Origin: Claveliimonas sp034178805
GTDB lineage: Bacteria; Bacillota; Clostridia; Lachnospirales; Lachnospiraceae
Assembly (NCBI RefSeq): GCF_050314255.1
Contig: NZ_JBNPMZ010000007.1
Location: forward strand, 1-64,000
Reading direction: 5' to 3'
Length of the DNA: 64,000 bases
The notes below the pieces were generated by a model. That model saw nothing but the letters and a program-made list of their open reading frames with translations. It ran no database searches and was not told where the DNA came from. The translations under genes were made by a program, and so were the position numbers. Positions 60,968 to 64,000 of this stretch are shown here, one piece after another (position 1 is the first letter of the stretch; the number at the start of each line of letters is the position of its first letter).

Positions 60968-61654
60968 ATGGAACAGATTATGGAACAGATGCCGATAGTT
61001 ATTAAATCCCTGAATATCGGCTTTATTCAAACTTTAAAATTATTTTTTGTAACTCTCATCGGAGCCTTCCCGCTGGGACTTATCATTGCATTCGGTTCTA
61101 TGTCACGTTTCAGACCCCTGAGCTATTTTACAAAGCTCATCGTCTGGGTTGTTCGTGGTACCCCGCTAATGATTCAGCTCCTTATTTTTTACTATTTTCC
61201 CGGCCTTGTATTACATAACCCGATTTGGGGCGGCGGCGAAACCGGCCGTTTCTTTGCCGCATCCGTATCATTTATCATCAACTATTCCTGCTATTTTTCC
61301 GAAATTTATCGAGGCGGCATCCAAAGTGTACCTGTTGGTCAGGAGGAAGCCGGCCTGGTGCTCGGTATGACAAAATCACAGATTTTCTTCAAAATAAAAT
61401 TACTTCAGATGATTAAACGTATTGTTCCACCTATGTCAAATGAGATTATCACATTAGTAAAAGATACTTCTTTGGCCCGTATTATTGCGCTTCAGGAGAT
61501 CATCTGGGCAGGACAGGCATTTATGAAGGGATCTCAGGGTATTTCAGGTGCCATTTGGCCACTGTTCTTCACTGCCGTTTACTATCTTATTTTTAATGGT
61601 ATTCTAACTGTATTACTGGGACGTCTGGAAAGAAAACTGGATTATTTCAGATAA
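60968..61654 (+). CDS. Amino acid ABC transporter permease
   Basis: A 228-residue permease of the HisM/GlnP group. VWVVRGTPLMIQLLIFYYFPG is near residue 58 and the loop KIKLLQMIKRIVPPMSNEIITLVKDTS near 142. The start at 60968 gives a normal N-terminus (MEQIMEQMPIVIKSLNIGF), with a modest AGCAGG site upstream. It is followed 15 bp later by the ATPase gene. Confidence 0.92.
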   Translation: MEQIMEQMPIVIKSLNIGFIQTLKLFFVTLIGAFPLGLIIAFGSMSRFRPLSYFTKLIVWVVRGTPLMIQLLIFYYFPGLVLHNPIWGGGETGRFFAASVSFIINYSCYFSEIYRGGIQSVPVGQEEAGLVLGMTKSQIFFKIKLLQMIKRIVPPMSNEIITLVKDTSLARIIALQEIIWAGQAFMKGSQGISGAIWPLFFTAVYYLIFNGILTVLLGRLERKLDYFR

Positions 61655-61669
61655 AGGGAGGAAAAACAT

Positions 61670-62455
61670 ATGCCAATTTTAGAAGTAGAACATATTTGTA
61701 AATCTTTTAACCATACACAGATTCTGAAAGACATCAGCTTTTCTCTTGAAAAGGGACAGGTTGTCTCCATCATCGGATCTTCGGGAAGCGGTAAGACCAC
61801 TCTTCTGCGGTGCCTGAATTTCCTCGAACAGCCGGATAAGGGAATCATTCGTGTTAATGGCGAAACACTCTTTGATGCCTCCGACTCCGGAACACTTCAG
61901 GAATCCGCCATCCGCAAAAAACGTCTGCATTTTGGTCTGGTATTCCAATCCTTTAACCTTTTTCCTCAGTATACTGCCCTGGAAAATGTTATGCTGGCGA
62001 AACAGCTGCTCGCCCAGGAGGAACCGGATTATAAGAGCCGTAAGAAAGAAATTATGGAAGAAATCCGCCAACAGGCAGAATCTCTTCTGGATCAGATGGG
62101 ACTCAGCAACCGCATGAACAATTACCCTCACCAACTGTCAGGAGGACAGTGTCAGCGTGTGGCCATCGCAAGGGCTCTGGCTCTTCAGCCGGATATTCTC
62201 TGTTTCGATGAACCTACCTCTGCACTTGACCCTGAACTTACAGGAGAGGTTCTGAAGGTTATTAAAGAGCTTGCCGATAAAAACACTACTATGATTATTG
62301 TCACCCATGAGATGGCATTTGCAAGAGACGTAGCAAACCAGGTAATCTTCATGGATGATGGATATATCCTGGAACAGGGTGACCCGCTTCAGGTATTTGA
62401 ACATCCTAAGGAAGAGCGTACCCGCCAATTCCTGTCCCGCTTTACACAGGGATAA
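61670..62455 (+). CDS. Amino acid ABC transporter ATP-binding protein
   Basis: A 261-residue GlnQ/HisP-type ATPase. Walker A is GSSGSGKTTL near residue 36, the signature LSGGQCQRVAIARAL near 156 and Walker B ILCFDEP near 178. An insertion of about 15-20 residues (from about 65 to 90, including DASDSGTLQ) sits between Walker A and the Q-loop, compared with the paralogue at 53084. It ends its operon at the long hairpin 62461-62527. Confidence 0.93.
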   Translation: MPILEVEHICKSFNHTQILKDISFSLEKGQVVSIIGSSGSGKTTLLRCLNFLEQPDKGIIRVNGETLFDASDSGTLQESAIRKKRLHFGLVFQSFNLFPQYTALENVMLAKQLLAQEEPDYKSRKKEIMEEIRQQAESLLDQMGLSNRMNNYPHQLSGGQCQRVAIARALALQPDILCFDEPTSALDPELTGEVLKVIKELADKNTTMIIVTHEMAFARDVANQVIFMDDGYILEQGDPLQVFEHPKEERTRQFLSRFTQG

Positions 62456-62460
62456 AATGA

Positions 62461-62527
62461 ATCCGCCCTGCACTACAGCCGGATTCCACTTCATTAAAGT
62501 GGAATCCGGCTGTAATGCGGGGCGGAT
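62461..62527. terminator. Very long, nearly perfect hairpin between convergent genes
   Basis: The two arms (about 31 bp each) pair almost completely: ATCCGCCC with GGGCGGAT, GCA with TGC, and an uninterrupted 18-bp core (TACAGCCGG-ATTCCACTT and its complement) around a five-base CATTA loop. No T-run follows on either strand. It fills the 71-bp gap between the ATPase gene and the HD-GYP gene and probably acts as a bidirectional transcript end or processing site. Confidence 0.8.
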
Positions 62528-63999
62528 TATATTTTACTTGTAATAATAATTTCGAAACGCATCTCCCTCTCGGCAGAATCATAAAACTGCTTCCCATAAC
62601 AGAACACAAATTTCATGCTTCCGTCTTTACATTTGATACGATGTTCAATAAATGCCATTGCGTTACGACCGAGCTGTTCATTCACCTGGCAGAAATACTC
62701 CATTCTCTCCTCCGGAAATATCAGATCTGCCTGACTCATCCTGCCATTTTCTATATCTTTTCTCTGATATCCCGTAAGCAATTCAAAATTATCATCTATG
62801 GAAATAATATTCTGCTGACTATCCAGTATGTAGCGGCTGTAACAGACAGGATGCACCGTACTCTCCCGCCCTTTCCGCACATCAACACCTATGTTCTGAG
62901 CATCATCCGCAGCTTCTGCATCCACCTTTTCCACATGTTCCTGCATATCCCCGGCTGTTTTTTCCACCAGTTCCTCTCTCTCCCGTAGCATTGCCAAAAA
63001 TTCACCTACAATATAAGGATCAAACTGCGTTCCTGAACAGCGTTTAAGCTCTCTTCCGGCTTCTTCCCTGGACATGGCTTTTCTATAAGATCGGTCATTT
63101 GTCATAGCATCATAAGCATCCACCACCGCAATCACACGAGCCAACAAAGGGATATTTTCCCTGCACAATCCGTCCGGATATCCTCTTCCATCCCATCGCT
63201 CATGATGGTGCCGTATCATATCTGCAATTTCTTCCAATTCCTGTGAACTTCTGGCAATCTGATATCCCTTTTCCACATGAGATTGAAGAATTCTCCATTC
63301 CGATTCCGAAAGTTTGCCCGGTTTATTCAATATCTCCAACGGTATTCCAATTTTACCGATATCGTGCAACAGACACAGCAAGGATAATCTGCTAAGCTGT
63401 ACATCCGACAGACCCATCCGCCTTCCAAGGGCTTCCCCAAGTTCCTGTGTCCGTTTTACATGCACTTCTGTATCACTGTCACATTCCTGAAGAGCACGGA
63501 CAAGAGATGTAATAGAATGTGAATGCGCCGACTTCCTATCCAGAAGCTTCTTTGCCGTCATCCCACTCTTTGCCGCTGCAATAGCTTCCAATATATCCGG
63601 TTTTTCTTCCGAAGTCGTGCTGACAGCATACTGAATATCAATAATATCTTCTTCCTGAATCCGATTCAGACATTCAAGAATCTCTTCCTCATTCTTTCCA
63701 TAGCAGATTGCAATCAGGTTCGCATCCTCACCCCTGACAAAATAGCTGGTCTTGGGAAAACATTTCCTCATCAGTTCCGCCAGGTACTGAATCACCTGAT
63801 CTCCACGACTGCGTCCAAAGCTCTTATTAATTGCAACAAGACTATTAATATCACAGATAGCAACAAGCGCAGGATGTCCAAAAGACAATGGATTATCACC
63901 CGCAAATCTCTGAAAACTCTCCCAACTTTGAAAACCGGTCAGCACATCTGTATCCTGGGATGCATCCGACAGTACAAATAGCCTTCCCATCAGTTCTCC
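62527..63999 (-). CDS. HD-GYP domain protein with degenerate GGDEF and C-terminal PAS (probably partial)
   Basis: A predicted cyclic-di-GMP phosphodiesterase. From residue 1 of the visible part: a GGDEF-like domain (about 15-150) whose active-site loop reads VRGEDAN in place of GGDEF, so cyclase activity is unlikely; an HD-GYP domain with LLHDIGKIGIP near 208 and HHHERWDGRGYPDG near 262; and a PAS domain from about 385. An ATG at 63990 with GGGAG 5 nt upstream could start it, but the frame is open to the window edge and the GGDEF begins abruptly, so an N-terminal sensor region may lie outside. At least 487 residues. Confidence 0.85.
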   Translation of the reverse strand, partial: GELMGRLFVLSDASQDTDVLTGFQSWESFQRFAGDNPLSFGHPALVAICDINSLVAINKSFGRSRGDQVIQYLAELMRKCFPKTSYFVRGEDANLIAICYGKNEEEILECLNRIQEEDIIDIQYAVSTTSEEKPDILEAIAAAKSGMTAKKLLDRKSAHSHSITSLVRALQECDSDTEVHVKRTQELGEALGRRMGLSDVQLSRLSLLCLLHDIGKIGIPLEILNKPGKLSESEWRILQSHVEKGYQIARSSQELEEIADMIRHHHERWDGRGYPDGLCRENIPLLARVIAVVDAYDAMTNDRSYRKAMSREEAGRELKRCSGTQFDPYIVGEFLAMLREREELVEKTAGDMQEHVEKVDAEAADDAQNIGVDVRKGRESTVHPVCYSRYILDSQQNIISIDDNFELLTGYQRKDIENGRMSQADLIFPEERMEYFCQVNEQLGRNAMAFIEHRIKCKDGSMKFVFCYGKQFYDSAEREMRFEIIITSKI

Positions 64000-64000
64000 C

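Noticed and set aside
1..64000. Prophage, insertion sequence or integrative element
   Set aside because: No transposase, integrase, phage structural gene, tRNA-flanked direct repeat or abrupt composition change is visible.

Overview
The window looks like chromosome from an anaerobic, low-to-moderate GC Firmicute, most likely a gut Lachnospiraceae (class Clostridia). Pointers are a tyrosyl T-box leader, the ecfA1-ecfA2-ecfT-truA block, double-cubane 2-hydroxyacyl-CoA-dehydratase-like reductases, an ion-pumping pyrophosphatase, many corrinoid methyltransferase genes, CUT1 sugar importers without their own ATPase, and strong AGGAGG-type ribosome sites. I see no rRNA, tRNA, prophage, insertion sequence or CRISPR array. 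Species cannot be fixed from sequence reading alone.

Layout. 0-3.1 kb: a structured intergenic block, a YkgJ-like Cys-cluster protein, a nuclease-like gene preceded by 53-bp tandem repeats, 43-bp hairpin repeats, and rplM-rpsI. 3.3-7.7 kb: a GH13 amylase with a PfkB sugar kinase, facing tyrS (T-box controlled) with a flavin reductase. 7.7-11.6 kb: a LytS/LytR-type two-component system and a dicarboxylate/amino-acid symporter with a good LytTR-type site upstream. 11.7-18.4 kb: membrane pyrophosphatase, then a double-cubane reductase module (reductase, DUF3343, activase) and a cysteine-desulfurase-like enzyme. 17.6-22.7 kb: truA, ECF transporter core, an anti-sigma kinase/STAS pair, cyclophilin. 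22.7-28.9 kb: UMF1-type MFS protein, zinc phospholipase-like protein, proC, a lipid kinase, GDPD, PAP2 and bacteriohemerythrin. 29-34.5 kb: a second double-cubane protein, an SfsA-MutY fusion, and a molybdopterin oxidoreductase with its four-cluster ferredoxin. 34.5-43.6 kb: two CUT1 sugar importers, a DUF4091 glycosidase-like protein and a GNAT-like acyltransferase. 43.6-53 kb: a nine-gene corrinoid methyltransferase operon behind a cobalamin riboswitch. 53-64 kb: two amino-acid ABC importers, uppP, a HAD phosphatase, a 3D-domain cell-wall protein, purC, and an HD-GYP protein that runs to the right edge.

The most interesting part is 30-53 kb. The corrinoid operon encodes five UroD-fold (MtaA/CmuA-like) proteins, two corrinoid proteins, one RACo-like ASKHA activase and one CobW-like GTPase. 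It has no recognisable pterin-binding (MtrH/MetH-type) methyltransferase. Its promoter region and the promoters of both sugar-importer operons carry the same kind of element: two direct repeats beginning TTAT, exactly 30 bp apart, next to the -35 box. One importer operon appears to continue through DUF4091 into the molybdopterin oxidoreductase and ferredoxin genes. I infer a single regulon that imports a (probably methylated or methoxylated) glycoside, removes the sugar, demethylates it through corrinoid proteins, and performs a molybdenum-dependent step. The substrate is unknown and the regulator is not in the window. A cobalamin OFF-type riboswitch in front of cobalamin-dependent enzymes is a puzzle in itself.
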